A DNA stretch of 64,000 bases from Photobacterium halotolerans DSM 18316 (GTDB lineage: Bacteria > Pseudomonadota > Gammaproteobacteria > Enterobacterales > Vibrionaceae), in the NCBI RefSeq assembly GCF_000425165.1, contig NZ_AULG01000016.1, forward strand, positions 1-64,000, written 5' to 3'. Each line of letters opens with the position of its first letter. Position 1 is the stretch's first letter. The notes below the pieces were generated by a model, which saw only the letters and a program-made list of their open reading frames with translations, did not search any database and was not told the origin of the DNA. This document shows, in pieces, positions 45,741 through 55,326 of this stretch. A program made the position numbers and the translations under genes.

Positions 45741-47192
45741 TTAGAAAACAGATTGAAGTTTATGATAAATATTTTGATAGATTTTACGTTTTTTATTATA
45801 GAAATCCCGCATGTCGGTATTAGGGCTATGCCGCTGTACCAACTCGGGAACCGGGCAGATATCTGACAACGGCGCACCGTCTGTCACACCCAATTGGGCA
45901 AGACGGGCTGCCCCCAGTGCCGGACCGACATCCCCGCCAAGACGGTAAACCAGCGTATGACCCACAATATCAGCGAGCATCTGTCGCCAATACTCACTGC
46001 GTGCGCCGCCGCCAATCAGATTGATCTCTTCGGGAATATCTCCCGCACTGTGTAAAGCGTCAAACCCATCCGCAAAGGCGAACCCTACCCCTTCCAGAAC
46101 GGCGCGGCACAGGTCAACCCCTTGTGTACTGTGGGTCATACCAAAGAAAACACCTTTAGCATTGGGATTATTATGCGGGGTTCTTTCTCCCGACAGATAA
46201 GGTAGGAATATCAGGGTTGAATCTGGCTCCGAGTTCGCCTGTACATCTTCCAGCATCGCCGGCACAGAATGATAACCTGTCAGCTCAGCAGCCCAATTGA
46301 GGCATGATGCGGCACTTAAAATCACAGACATGGTATGCCATGTCGAAGGCAGTGCATGACAAAAGCTGTGCAACGCTGACTCAGGATTGGATAAAAAACC
46401 ATCACTCACGGAGAAATACACACCGGATGTTCCCAGTGACAGCATTGCCTGGCCCGGCTTAGTGATCCCGACACCAATCGCGCCAGCCGCATTGTCCCCG
46501 GCTCCTGCAACTACAGGGACACAGCGCATCCCCCACATTTCAGCAATCTCAGGCGATAAGGTCCCTGTCACTTCACTGCCTTCAAACAAGCACGGCATCT
46601 GTTTCCGGCTCAGACCAGTCGCTGCCAGCAGCTCATCATTCCAGTCACGCCTGGCCACATCCAGCCACAGTGTCCCTGCCGAGTCAGACAGATCTGAAGC
46701 TAAGTCACCCGTCATGCGAAAACGCAGATAGTCTTTGGGTAATAACACTGTCGCCACACGATTAAAATTGCCGGGCTCATGCTTTTTTAACCACAGCAGC
46801 TTCGGCGCATTGAAGCCAGGCATCATGATATTGCCAGTGATATCGCGACTGGCTGGCACCAAAGCTTCCAGTTCCTTACATTCCGCGAAACAACGGCCGT
46901 CATTCCACAAAATGGCCGGGCGAATGACCTCTCCCTGGATGTCCAGCAAGGTGGCACCATGCATTTGTCCGGCAAGCCCAACAGCCAAGACCTGTGACAG
47001 ATCCATTTGCTGACGCAGACCATCCATCACTTCACATGTGGCTTGCCACCAGTCTTCGGGATGTTGTTCAGACCACAGCGGCTCAGGCCGCGATACCGAT
47101 AAAGGTACTGTCTGGCTGGCCAATACTTTGCCTTTGCTATCCAACACAATTGCTTTTACCCCTGATGTCCCTAAATCAATACCAATAAACAT
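45741..47192 (-). CDS. xylB: xylulokinase
   Basis: A 483-residue FGGY kinase. It starts MFIGIDLGTSGVKAIVLDS (the ATP phosphate loop), has GLAGQMHGATLLD near residue 77 (xylulokinase-specific), GAGDNAAGAIGVG near 233, and LIGGGARSEYWRQMLAD near 390 as the second FGGY signature. It phosphorylates D-xylulose to xylulose-5-phosphate. The start is ATG 47192, with AGAGG upstream; the longer frame to 47243 has no support. It is divergent from xylR. Confidence 0.94.
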   Translation of the reverse strand: MFIGIDLGTSGVKAIVLDSKGKVLASQTVPLSVSRPEPLWSEQHPEDWWQATCEVMDGLRQQMDLSQVLAVGLAGQMHGATLLDIQGEVIRPAILWNDGRCFAECKELEALVPASRDITGNIMMPGFNAPKLLWLKKHEPGNFNRVATVLLPKDYLRFRMTGDLASDLSDSAGTLWLDVARRDWNDELLAATGLSRKQMPCLFEGSEVTGTLSPEIAEMWGMRCVPVVAGAGDNAAGAIGVGITKPGQAMLSLGTSGVYFSVSDGFLSNPESALHSFCHALPSTWHTMSVILSAASCLNWAAELTGYHSVPAMLEDVQANSEPDSTLIFLPYLSGERTPHNNPNAKGVFFGMTHSTQGVDLCRAVLEGVGFAFADGFDALHSAGDIPEEINLIGGGARSEYWRQMLADIVGHTLVYRLGGDVGPALGAARLAQLGVTDGAPLSDICPVPELVQRHSPNTDMRDFYNKKRKIYQNIYHKLQSVF

Positions 47193-47286
47193 GGCTACCT
47201 CTTCTCCTGTATCTGTGCCGTCATCTGCAATAGAGACGTACAAGCATGGTTTTCTCTATGCTCCTTTCACTGCAGAAAGTTCTCAA

Positions 47287-47386
47287 TTACGTTTTTTCAC
47301 ACTCAAATTAACGGATTTCTTCTGTGTGGTACGGGTCACACAGTACCTGATAAGCCGCTGCTACACTCCAGTTACGTTTTTTGACA
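47287..47386 (+). promoter_or_regulatory. xylR/xylB divergent control region: CRP site and direct repeats
   Basis: TGTGGTACGGGTCACA (47325-47340) is a CRP site with one mismatch, and TACACT at 47362-47367 is in class II position for xylR. TTACGTTTTTTCACA (47287-47301) and TTACGTTTTTTGACA (47372-47386) are 85 bp apart and differ at one base, a candidate operator pair for XylR itself. The second copy overlaps the predicted transcription start. Confidence 0.55.
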
Positions 47387-47408
47387 GGACATTAAACGAA
47401 GTATCACC

Positions 47409-48626
47409 ATGAATAAACGCTATAGGATCACCCTGTTATTCAATGCCAATAAGGTGTACGACAGACAGGTTATCGAAGGGATCGGTGAGTATCTGCATGC
47501 AACCCAGTGTGACTGGGATATTTTCCTCGAAGAAGATTTCCGTGTGCATTTAGACAACATCAAAAACTGGGTAGGTGATGGCATTATTGCGGATCTCGAC
47601 AACCCTGAAATTGAAGAAATCCTTAAAGAAATCAATATCCCGACAGTAGGTGTCGGGGGGTCTTACGAAAATGACCATGATTATCCGAACCTGCCTTATA
47701 TCGCCACAGACAACGCGCAACTGGTCAACATGGCCTTCCAGCATCTCAGAGATAAAGGACTGGAAAACTTCGCTTTTTACGGGTTACCGCCCTGCCCCAC
47801 GTCTCGTTGGGCTGCAGAGCGAGAGAAATCTTTCCGGCGGATTGTTAAAGAAGAAGGGTACGAAGGATTCATCTACCGCGGCAATGAAACATCTCCGCTG
47901 ACCTGGCAATATGACATGAATCGCCTGGCAGACTGGCTGCAAAATCTGCCAACACCGACAGGAATTATTGCCGTAACGGATTCACGGGCCAGGCATCTGC
48001 TCCAGGTGTGCGATCATCTTAACCTGATGGTGCCGGATAAAATTGCTGTGATAGGCATTGATAATGAAGAGCTTGCACGCTATCTGACACGTGTTTCTCT
48101 CAGCTCTGTCGGACAAGGCTGTAAAAAGATGGGATATCAGGCTGCCAAGATGCTCCATCACATTTTGCTTCGTAAAGAACAACAGGACGCAGAAGATAGC
48201 CCCCGGCAGAATATAATCCGCCACAGCAAAGTGCTCATTCCGCCGACCCAGGTTTATGAACGCCAAAGTACAGACTTTCAGGCGCTGCGCGATCCTTATG
48301 TCATTCAGGCAATGCATTTCATTCGCCACAATGCAATCAAAGGTATCAAAGTCGATCAGGTGCTGAACTACGTCGGTGTTTCCCGTTCAAATCTGGAAAC
48401 ACGATTTAAAGAAGAACGTGGGCATTCTATCCATCAGGAAATCCACAACTCTAAGCTGAAGCGAGCCTGTAATCTGCTGCGCACCACAGAACTGCCAATC
48501 GCTGAAATCGCTTCTTTATGTGGCTACCCGTCCTTGCAGTACATGTACTCAGTGTTTAAAAAGAATTTCAATCTCACCCCTAAGGATTACCGCAAAGGGG
48601 AAGATCACGACACGGATATTAACTAA
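47409..48626 (+). CDS. xylR: xylose operon activator XylR (AraC family)
   Basis: A 405-residue regulator with an N-terminal periplasmic-binding-protein-like sensor (about 1-280; ITLLFNANKVYDRQVIEGIGEY, DIFLEED, and the IGIDNEELARYLT region) and a C-terminal AraC HTH pair (~300-400; VSRSNLETRFKEE, PIAEIASLCGYPSLQYMYSVFKK). The size and order match XylR, which binds D-xylose and activates xylA/xylF promoters through direct repeats. It is divergent from xylB, with CRP and repeat motifs in between. Confidence 0.94.
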   Translation: MNKRYRITLLFNANKVYDRQVIEGIGEYLHATQCDWDIFLEEDFRVHLDNIKNWVGDGIIADLDNPEIEEILKEINIPTVGVGGSYENDHDYPNLPYIATDNAQLVNMAFQHLRDKGLENFAFYGLPPCPTSRWAAEREKSFRRIVKEEGYEGFIYRGNETSPLTWQYDMNRLADWLQNLPTPTGIIAVTDSRARHLLQVCDHLNLMVPDKIAVIGIDNEELARYLTRVSLSSVGQGCKKMGYQAAKMLHHILLRKEQQDAEDSPRQNIIRHSKVLIPPTQVYERQSTDFQALRDPYVIQAMHFIRHNAIKGIKVDQVLNYVGVSRSNLETRFKEERGHSIHQEIHNSKLKRACNLLRTTELPIAEIASLCGYPSLQYMYSVFKKNFNLTPKDYRKGEDHDTDIN

Positions 48627-48640
48627 CGCCAGTCACCTGA

Positions 48641-48669
48641 CAGCAAGGCCGATATTCGGCCTTGCTGTA
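48641..48669. terminator. bidirectional terminator between xylR and galM
   Basis: A perfect 12 bp stem (ACAGCAAGGCCG / CGGCCTTGCTGT) lies between two converging genes. T-tracts are short. Confidence 0.7.
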
Positions 48670-48674
48670 TATGA

Positions 48675-49694
48675 TTAACGCTGGATGACTATGATCTGAT
48701 ACGCCGTGGTCTGGCGGTAAGCTTTCCCAGGCCAGTAATGACAATCCTCAGCATTCATCATATTGACCTGATTGGGATAGCATTGCGCTTCCAGACAAAA
48801 ACCATCATACCGGCGATAAACTTTATCCCGGCCATGCTGCCCGGCCAATGTGTTGCCGGTATAGAACTGCAAACCAGGTTGGTCTGTGAACATTCTCAGG
48901 CCCAGACCAGTCTCTGCACATTGCACTTCAGCGACCCGACGCATACCCGAGCCAGTTAAACACCAGCAATGGTCAAACCCGCCAACGGCTTTGACCTGAG
49001 CATCATTTGCCACCAACCGGGAAGACAAGCGGGTTAAAGTACGAAAGTCCATCGGGGTATCTTCGACAAAACACTTGTTGTGCGGAATCGACTGCTGATC
49101 GATTTCAAAGTACATGTCAGCGTTAATCTGGACGTCATGCTCAGCGATCCCACTCACGCCACCATTGAGATTAAAATAAGCATGGTGAGTCAGGTTAACC
49201 GGTGTCTTCCCGTCCGGCTCAGCCTGATAATCAATCACCAGAGTATTGTTGTCCGTCAGCGAGTAACTGACCAAAATACTGATGCTGGCCGGGTAGCCAG
49301 CCTCCCCGGCATTCACAGAAGTGCTCAGACTGATTCGGTTTGCGGATATTTGCTGCACCTGCCAGCGCCGGTTATGCAACCCAGCTCCTGCTCCGTGGAG
49401 ATGGTTACTCCCTTCGTTTTGCTCAAGCTGGATCAGTTTACCATTCAGTTCAAACTGGCCGCTTGCAATACGGTTCGCCCAGGGACCCACGACACCGCCA
49501 ATGTAAGCCTGGCCTTGCAGATAAGCTTCAGGGCTTTCATAACCCAGTACAATATTCACAGCTTGACCATCTTTGTCGCAGACCACAAAGTTGACCAGTG
49601 TTGCCCCGAGATCGCTGATATCAACCTGAGTTCCGCGCTCATTCGTCAATGTATAGAGGTGGTAATCGCCCCACGTCTTAGCGTTACAAGCCAT
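48675..49694 (-). CDS. galM: aldose 1-epimerase (mutarotase)
   Basis: A 339-residue beta-sandwich mutarotase. Motifs include GGVVGPWANRIASGQF near residue 66, NHLHGAGAGLHNRRW (the first active-site His), PVNLTHHAYFNLNGG (the second His) near residue 165, and GFCLEAQCYPN with the catalytic Glu near 303. It interconverts alpha and beta anomers of hexoses and pentoses. It is placed with the xylose genes, so it probably supplies the anomer used by XylA. AGGAGG precedes the ATG. Confidence 0.9.
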   Translation of the reverse strand: MACNAKTWGDYHLYTLTNERGTQVDISDLGATLVNFVVCDKDGQAVNIVLGYESPEAYLQGQAYIGGVVGPWANRIASGQFELNGKLIQLEQNEGSNHLHGAGAGLHNRRWQVQQISANRISLSTSVNAGEAGYPASISILVSYSLTDNNTLVIDYQAEPDGKTPVNLTHHAYFNLNGGVSGIAEHDVQINADMYFEIDQQSIPHNKCFVEDTPMDFRTLTRLSSRLVANDAQVKAVGGFDHCWCLTGSGMRRVAEVQCAETGLGLRMFTDQPGLQFYTGNTLAGQHGRDKVYRRYDGFCLEAQCYPNQVNMMNAEDCHYWPGKAYRQTTAYQIIVIQR

Positions 49695-49979
49695 GTCTCC
49701 GGCCTCCTGATTTCTGCCTTGATTGTCTTGCTATTTTTCAGCCAGACACCTTTATTCTCCATTACGAATTTTTGTTTCATGGTGATGTTATTTCGCGACG
49801 GCGACCTAACTGCAGCCTCACCCTGCTCACGGTCACAGTACCTTCGGCTGGCAGCCCCATGATTCAAACTTCGCATTCAGAAATACCGGCTCACAAGGGA
49901 TCAATATTCTGCTCACGGATTGAAACATTTAGTTACATTGGCACATAATACGTAATACTTACTATTTGAGGCTGGCTGA

Positions 49980-50402
49980 ATGAATAACAATACGCTGGGA
50001 TTTGTGATGTCTGATGTCACCCGCCTGATGCGAAACCTGTTCAAAAAACGCCTGAAAGGTCAGGACCTGACGCTGGTTCAGGCCAGAGCCTTGTTCTACA
50101 TCGCGCGTTTTGAAGGTGTCCGGCAGGTAGAGCTGGCAGACATGCTTGAAATCAAGCCGATTTCCCTGGTCAGACTGATCGACCTGCTGGTCGAGGCCGA
50201 TCTGATAGAGCGCCGTCCGGATCCCAAGGACAGACGCGCCTACCAGATTTATCTGTCTGCCACCGCCCAGCCTCACATTGATGAAATTCTGAGTGTGATC
50301 AAAAGCATTCAGGATGATGCGTTAGCAGGGCTGTCTGAGGCAGAGATTGCCACTGTCACTTTTGCATTCGAAAAAATGCGCCGCAACCTGTCAGCCCTTT
50401 AA
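49980..50402 (+). CDS. MarR-family transcriptional regulator
   Basis: A 140-residue winged-helix repressor. It has LTLVQARALFYIARFEGVRQVELADMLE as helices 2-3, the recognition helix ISLVRLIDLLVEADLIERR, and the wing DPKDRRAYQIYLSA, with dimerisation helices at both ends. It starts the operon with the EmrA- and EmrB-like genes and most likely represses it, sensing drugs or aromatic compounds. The 285 bp upstream (49695-49979) contain its promoter; no operator is clear. Confidence 0.88.
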   Translation: MNNNTLGFVMSDVTRLMRNLFKKRLKGQDLTLVQARALFYIARFEGVRQVELADMLEIKPISLVRLIDLLVEADLIERRPDPKDRRAYQIYLSATAQPHIDEILSVIKSIQDDALAGLSEAEIATVTFAFEKMRRNLSAL

Positions 50403-50439
50403 ATCAGCCCGGTTATACCGAGAAGTTGGAGTACCTACC

Positions 50440-51513
50440 ATGAGCAACATGCCCCAGGAACAAGCAGACGCCCCGCAAAGCCCGCCACCGAAACGGTCGA
50501 TGAAGCGCTTTGTGCTGCTCGTTGTCATTCCAGCCATTGCCGTCATCGGCGGTGGTGTGATGTACCTCAAAAGCGGCCGTTATGTGGAAACCGACAATGC
50601 CTATGTCAAAGCCGACAAAGTGCCTGTCAGTGCTGAAGTGTCCGGCCCGGTGCTGGAGGTCATGGTAAAAGAAAACCAGCAGGTAAAAGCCGGCCAGCCC
50701 CTTTTCCGGATAGATCCGGCCCGGTTCGATGTCGCCGTAGCCAAAGCCGAAGCGGAGCTGGCGCAGGTGCGCACAGATCTCGCGGCACTGAAAGCCAGCT
50801 ATAAAGAGAAGCAGGCTGAAATTGCGCTGGCACGCACCAAACTGGCCTTTGCGCAGAAAGAGCTGAAACGACAAAAAGATCTGGCGGTGAAAAAATACGT
50901 CTCGACCGCCAATTTCGATCTGGCGCAACAGGCCGCTGATCTGGCGAATCAGGAAATTAACGCACTGGAACTGGATCTGAAACGCATTGCTGAAACCATG
51001 GGCGGCAGTGTAACCACGCCGCTTGAGTCGCACCCGAAATACATGACGGCGCTGGCGGAGCTGAACCGCGCCAGGCTGGATCTGGCCCGCAGCACGATCA
51101 AAGCCTCTGTCGACGGCATTGTGAGCCAGCCACCGAAACCGGGGCAATACATGAATCCGGGCGTGACCGTGATGTCGCTGGTCGCCAGTGCCTCTCCCTG
51201 GATCGAAGCCAACTTCACTGAAACAGACCTGACCAATGTCAGACCAGGACAAAAGGTCAGCATCCATGTTGATACCTACCCGGATGCAGAATGGAGCGGT
51301 TTCGTCGACAGCCTCAGCCCGGCAACCGGGGCCGAGTTTTCCGTTATCCCGGCCCAGAATGCCACCGGGAACTGGGTGAAAATCGCCCAGCGCGTACCGG
51401 TTCGCATCGCGATCACCTCAGACTCTGACAGCCCGGCGTTACGTGCCGGCCTGAGCACTGTAGTGGAAATTGATACCGAACATCACCGCCAATTCCTCGG
51501 GCTGTCATTATGA
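50440..51513 (+). CDS. EmrA-like membrane fusion protein
   Basis: A 357-residue HlyD-family adaptor. One N-terminal transmembrane helix (about 20-42, FVLLVVIPAIAVIGGGVMYL) is followed by the barrel-sandwich start VETDNAYVKADKVPVSAEVSG (EmrA hallmark), a long coiled coil at ~95-190, and a beta-barrel with IKASVDGIVSQPPKPGQYMNPG. It connects the inner-membrane EmrB-like pump with an outer-membrane channel. ATG 50440 is set by GGAG. Its stop overlaps the next start (ATGA). Confidence 0.9.
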   Translation: MSNMPQEQADAPQSPPPKRSMKRFVLLVVIPAIAVIGGGVMYLKSGRYVETDNAYVKADKVPVSAEVSGPVLEVMVKENQQVKAGQPLFRIDPARFDVAVAKAEAELAQVRTDLAALKASYKEKQAEIALARTKLAFAQKELKRQKDLAVKKYVSTANFDLAQQAADLANQEINALELDLKRIAETMGGSVTTPLESHPKYMTALAELNRARLDLARSTIKASVDGIVSQPPKPGQYMNPGVTVMSLVASASPWIEANFTETDLTNVRPGQKVSIHVDTYPDAEWSGFVDSLSPATGAEFSVIPAQNATGNWVKIAQRVPVRIAITSDSDSPALRAGLSTVVEIDTEHHRQFLGLSL

Positions 51514-53063
51514 GTCAGCACAGCCTGGCAGCGCCTGCTGAACCGGCTAACCGTGGTTTCATTACCATTGCGGTGATGCTGGCCACCATAATGCAGGCGC
51601 TGGACACCACGATTGCTAACGTCGCGCTGCCGCACATGCAAGGCGCGATGGGGGCGACGCAGGATCAGATTTCCTGGGTGCTCACCTCCTATATCGTTGC
51701 CGCCGCCATTTGTATGCCGTTAACCGGCTTTCTCAGTGCGCAGTTTGGCCAGAGACGCATCTTTTTGTGGGCTGTGGTGGGTTTTACTGTCAGTTCCATG
51801 CTGTGCGGCGCAGCGCAGTCGCTCGAGCAAATCGTGCTTTTCCGTTTGCTGCAAGGGGTGTTCGGGGCCAGCCTGGTGCCGCTGTCGCAATCTGTGCTGC
51901 TTGATACCTACCCGACCGAGCAGCATGGTTCAGCCATGGCGATGTGGGGCGTGGGTGTGATGGTCGGCCCGATCCTGGGCCCGTCGCTTGGCGGCTGGTT
52001 AACCGAGTATTACAACTGGCGCTGGGTGTTTTACATCAACCTGCCGTTTGGCCTGCTGGCCTGGTTCGGCATTGCCGCCTACGTGAAAGAAACCGCGATA
52101 GATAAGTCGCGTAAGTTCGATTTGTTCGGCTTCGCGCTGCTCAGTCTGGCTATCGGCTCGCTGCAAATGATGCTGGATCGCGGTGAATCGCTCGGCTGGT
52201 TTGACAGCCCGGAAGTGGTGATCGAGGCCATTCTTGCCGGCGGCTGTTTTTATCTGTTCATCGCGCACATGTTTACCCACAAAGCGCCCTTTATTGAACC
52301 GGGTTTATTCAGCGACAGTAATTTTCGTATCGGCCTGCTGTTTATCTTCATTATCGGGATCATACTGCTGGCAACCATGGCCTTACTGCCGCCCTTTATG
52401 CAAAACCTGCTGGGCTATCCGGTGCTGGATGTCGGCTACCTGCTGGCCCCGCGCGGCGTGGGCACTATGATGGCGATGATCACCGTCGGTAAACTCGCCG
52501 GTAAGGTCGACCCAAGGTACAAAATCTTTCTCGGCCTGATGCTGACGTCCTTCTCGTTATGGGAAACCACGCTGTTTGATCTCAATATCAGCGGGTGGGA
52601 TATCGTCCGTACCGGGGTGATCCAGGGGCTGGGGCTGGGCTTTATTTTCGTGCCCCTGTCGACCATCACTTTCGCCACCCTGGCACCGAAATACCGTGGC
52701 GAAGGCACAGCGCTGTTCAGCCTGATGCGTAACATCGGCAGCAGTATCGGCATTTCTGTCGTGATCACTTACCTGTCGCAGCAGACACAGGCCAACCATG
52801 CCGCGTTTGCCGATTACATTACGCCGTTCAATTTTGCCCTCAATCAGGCCATTGATGCCGGTGTGTACAACCTGTCGACCCCACAGGGGCTGGTGGCGAT
52901 GAACGCCGAAGTCACCAAACAGGCCGCCCTGCTGGCTTATCTGCAGGATTTCCGCCTGATGATGTGGGTCACGCTCGCGGCTGTGCCGCTGGTCTTCCTG
53001 CTGCGCACCCCGAAAAAGCGGCCGCAGACAGCAAAAGCAGACACGGACACCGTAATGGAATAA
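51510..53063 (+). CDS. EmrB-like DHA2 drug efflux transporter
   Basis: A 517-residue, 14-helix MFS antiporter of the DHA2 family. It begins with motif D1 LDTTIANVALPHMQGAMGAT, has motif A GQRRIF and motif C GPILGPSLGGWLTEYYNWRW, and lacks a signal peptide. It overlaps the EmrA-like gene by four bases, so pump and adaptor are made together. It exports hydrophobic drugs or protonophores; the substrate is unknown. There is no outer-membrane TolC in the operon. Confidence 0.92.
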   Translation: MSQHSLAAPAEPANRGFITIAVMLATIMQALDTTIANVALPHMQGAMGATQDQISWVLTSYIVAAAICMPLTGFLSAQFGQRRIFLWAVVGFTVSSMLCGAAQSLEQIVLFRLLQGVFGASLVPLSQSVLLDTYPTEQHGSAMAMWGVGVMVGPILGPSLGGWLTEYYNWRWVFYINLPFGLLAWFGIAAYVKETAIDKSRKFDLFGFALLSLAIGSLQMMLDRGESLGWFDSPEVVIEAILAGGCFYLFIAHMFTHKAPFIEPGLFSDSNFRIGLLFIFIIGIILLATMALLPPFMQNLLGYPVLDVGYLLAPRGVGTMMAMITVGKLAGKVDPRYKIFLGLMLTSFSLWETTLFDLNISGWDIVRTGVIQGLGLGFIFVPLSTITFATLAPKYRGEGTALFSLMRNIGSSIGISVVITYLSQQTQANHAAFADYITPFNFALNQAIDAGVYNLSTPQGLVAMNAEVTKQAALLAYLQDFRLMMWVTLAAVPLVFLLRTPKKRPQTAKADTDTVME

Positions 53064-53081
53064 CGGCCCGTGCCAACAGCA

Positions 53082-53122
53082 AACACGCCCCGCCAGTCTT
53101 AAGCTTGTGGGGCGTGTTTTTA
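53082..53122 (+). terminator. terminator of the efflux operon
   Basis: AACACGCCCC / GGGGCGTGTT followed by TTTAAG, 18 bp after the pump stop codon. Confidence 0.82.
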
Positions 53123-53156
53123 AGATGCCTGTTTTCAAGAAAATAGAGGTCTGCGA

Positions 53157-53513
53157 TCAGTTGTCGTAACGCCAGCGCGGCGGAAATGCCTGGTTCATCA
53201 CCAGTGAATCGCCTTTCAGCTCAAACTGAAGTTTCGCTTCGTTTGTAGAGACGTTGTCGACAATCAGACAAGCCTGAAAGACAGACCAGTTAAAATCCAC
53301 GGTCACAGTGACCTTTGCCCCCTCGAGAGCAATGTCTTTTATCGTCATTGAATCCGGCACAATCGTCATGTGCGGATCGTCTGTCCAGGCCAGTTCATAA
53401 AACAGCGGCTGGAACTCACTTTCCGCCGCCTTCACCGCCGCGTGAATCTGCGCATCACGATCCGGCAACTCAGTATTGAGTGCCAGTACCAGTGACAGAG
53501 CTTGCTCACTCAT
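53157..53513 (-). CDS. uncharacterised small protein (118 residues)
   Basis: A cytoplasmic acidic protein starting at ATG 53513 behind GAGG; the extended frame to 53591 is unsupported. It begins SEQALSLVLALNTELPDRD, is about half beta by pattern (alternating VTVTVDFNW, KLQFELKGD), and ends FPPRWRYDN. I recognise no domain. It converges on the efflux operon. Codon use resembles the neighbours, so it is probably a core gene. A short triplicated GATACCT is just upstream (53550-53575). Confidence 0.6.
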   Translation of the reverse strand: MSEQALSLVLALNTELPDRDAQIHAAVKAAESEFQPLFYELAWTDDPHMTIVPDSMTIKDIALEGAKVTVTVDFNWSVFQACLIVDNVSTNEAKLQFELKGDSLVMNQAFPPRWRYDN

Positions 53514-53720
53514 GATGTATCCTCGTTTCTTTACTGACAGATAGCATACCAGATACCTGATACCTGATACCTGCAAACAGCGAACGAGCACTCATCCTGT
53601 ATGGGCAATGACTGCCGTCAGAAACTGGTGTTCACCGGCAATTTAGTCGCCCGGCATGCGCTTCCCCAGAAACAGTGACTACACTCATGTCATCGGTTTT
53701 GTCGATTTGCAGGTACTTCT

Positions 53721-54014
53721 ATGGATAGTAAAGAAGAAAAAGAGGCGGGAATTTTACAGGCACTGGCGGAGCGTCTGGAATCCCAGCGTTTACCCAGAGC
53801 ATTAGCTATGAAAAAGCGGGTAGATAATGGCGAAACCCTGAATGAACTGGATATTCAATTTCTGAAAGATGTCTTCGACGATGCTCAGCGCATCATGCCT
53901 ATTGCGGAGCGCCACCCCGAATGGCAAACCCTGGTCGCGAACCTTATCGGCCTGTACCAGGAAATCACCAGTAAAGCGCTTGAAAATGAAGAGCATCAGA
54001 AAGGCAAGACTTAG
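53721..54014 (+). CDS. uncharacterised small protein (97 residues)
   Basis: A short helical, charged protein. It begins DSKEEKEAGILQALAERLES and continues with ALAMKKRVDNGETLNELDIQFLKDVFDDAQ, then AERHPEWQTLVANLIGLYQEI. The acidic/basic periodicity suggests a helical bundle. No signal or membrane segment and no recognised family; a Vibrio-type conserved hypothetical is my impression. It converges on the PLP decarboxylase gene. Confidence 0.65.
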   Translation: MDSKEEKEAGILQALAERLESQRLPRALAMKKRVDNGETLNELDIQFLKDVFDDAQRIMPIAERHPEWQTLVANLIGLYQEITSKALENEEHQKGKT

Positions 54015-54088
54015 CCTTGGGTGAATCGTGTTGGGTGAATCATGGCAGCGCCGTTCTCTGTATCTAACCGCGTAGAACAAACCGCAAA

Positions 54089-54116
54089 GAAAAAGCCCAC
54101 ACCGAAGTGAGGGCTT
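54089..54116 (-). terminator. terminator of the decarboxylase gene
   Basis: On the minus strand AAGCCC and GGGCTT enclose CAC-TTCG-GTG and are followed by TTTTC. It is 11 bp after the decarboxylase stop codon. Confidence 0.75.
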
Positions 54117-54126
54117 ACTGATTCCA

Positions 54127-55326
54127 TCAGCCAATCATGCGTTCGCAGCTTTGCGCATGCTCATTGAGCAGTACCGTTTGCGCACGTTTAAAGAAGTTAA
54201 AATCGGTCGCGGTCGCGCTGGTGTAAGCGCCCATCATGCGGCCGATGATCAAATCACCGTTGTCCAGTTTCGGCAACATGATGTTTTCAGCGATCACATC
54301 AATGCTGTCGCAGGTCGGGCCGGCCAGTACACTCGGCGCGTACTCACCATCTTGCTTCAGCGTCACCAGCGGATACTGGGCGTCGTCAAACATCAAACCA
54401 CTGAACGAACCGTAAATGCCGTCATCCAGGTAATACCACATCTGGCCATCACGCTCAGCCTGCCCCATCACGGACGCGACACTGGTGACCGACTGCGCCA
54501 CAATAAAGCGGCCCGGCTCCGCCAGTACCTGAACCGTTTCAGGCAGTTCATTCAGCGCCTCGTTAATCGGCACACAGAACTGGTCAATCGGCATCACCTG
54601 CTGCGAGTAAGAAACCGGAAAACCGCCGCCAATGTCCAGCGTGCTCAGCGCCGGTAAACCACGTTCCACCACCTGCTCCATCACTTGCTTACAAGTGCGG
54701 ATCGCATCGACGTATTTCTGCGGATGCAGGGTTTGTGATCCCACATGGAACGACAGGCCTTTGATGCGGATATTCCAGGCTTTGGCGGTTTCAATAATCG
54801 TCAGCGCCTGCTCCGGTGAACAGCCGAACTTCTTCGACAAATCGGCAAAGGCTTCAGCGTTGCGGAAACTCAAACGCACCAGCAATTCCACGTCGTTGTG
54901 ATACGGTTTGAACTTCGCCAGCTCGTTCAGGTTATCCACCACAAACACAGTGCAGCCGTACGCCAGCGCGTCGCGAATGTCAGCGTCACGCTTAATCGGG
55001 TGGGTGTGAATAGTGCGCTCGGCAGGGACACCTTCCTGCGCCACCAGATCCACTTCGCCACTGGTTGCCAGATCAAAACTGGCACCTTCTTCGAGCAAAG
55101 TTCTCACCACAGCCGGGTGTGGCAGCGGCTTGAGCGCGAAGTGAAGGGTCACATTAGGCAGTGCATTATTGAGTGCACGATACTGCTGGCGAATCACATC
55201 GCAATCGAGCAGTAATAACGGCGCACCGAACTGGGCTACTGAAGATTCAATTAACTGAACCTCGTCAGCCGCCAGTGTCTGAGCAGAGAAAGAATGAAAA
55301 TCTAGTACAGAATGAGCATGAGCCAT
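54127..55326 (-). CDS. type III PLP-dependent decarboxylase (ornithine/lysine decarboxylase-like)
   Basis: A 399-residue alanine-racemase-fold decarboxylase. The PLP Lys66 is in HFALKPLPHPAVV. Later come LSFHVGSQTLHPQKYV with the ring-stacking His, IGGGFPVSYS for the PLP phosphate, EPGRFIVAQSV, GPTCDSIDVI with the active-site Cys, and YTSATATDFNFF near the end. The start is ATG 55326, with GGAGG upstream. Members decarboxylate ornithine, lysine or carboxynorspermidine to polyamine precursors. GPTCDS is typical of ornithine/lysine types. It is just left of island 2. Confidence 0.88.
   Translation of the reverse strand: MAHAHSVLDFHSFSAQTLAADEVQLIESSVAQFGAPLLLLDCDVIRQQYRALNNALPNVTLHFALKPLPHPAVVRTLLEEGASFDLATSGEVDLVAQEGVPAERTIHTHPIKRDADIRDALAYGCTVFVVDNLNELAKFKPYHNDVELLVRLSFRNAEAFADLSKKFGCSPEQALTIIETAKAWNIRIKGLSFHVGSQTLHPQKYVDAIRTCKQVMEQVVERGLPALSTLDIGGGFPVSYSQQVMPIDQFCVPINEALNELPETVQVLAEPGRFIVAQSVTSVASVMGQAERDGQMWYYLDDGIYGSFSGLMFDDAQYPLVTLKQDGEYAPSVLAGPTCDSIDVIAENIMLPKLDNGDLIIGRMMGAYTSATATDFNFFKRAQTVLLNEHAQSCERMIG

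Noticed and set aside
53545-53580. Three GATACCT units as a regulatory array
   Set aside because: Only three short units, likely slippage; no pairing structure or link to a promoter.
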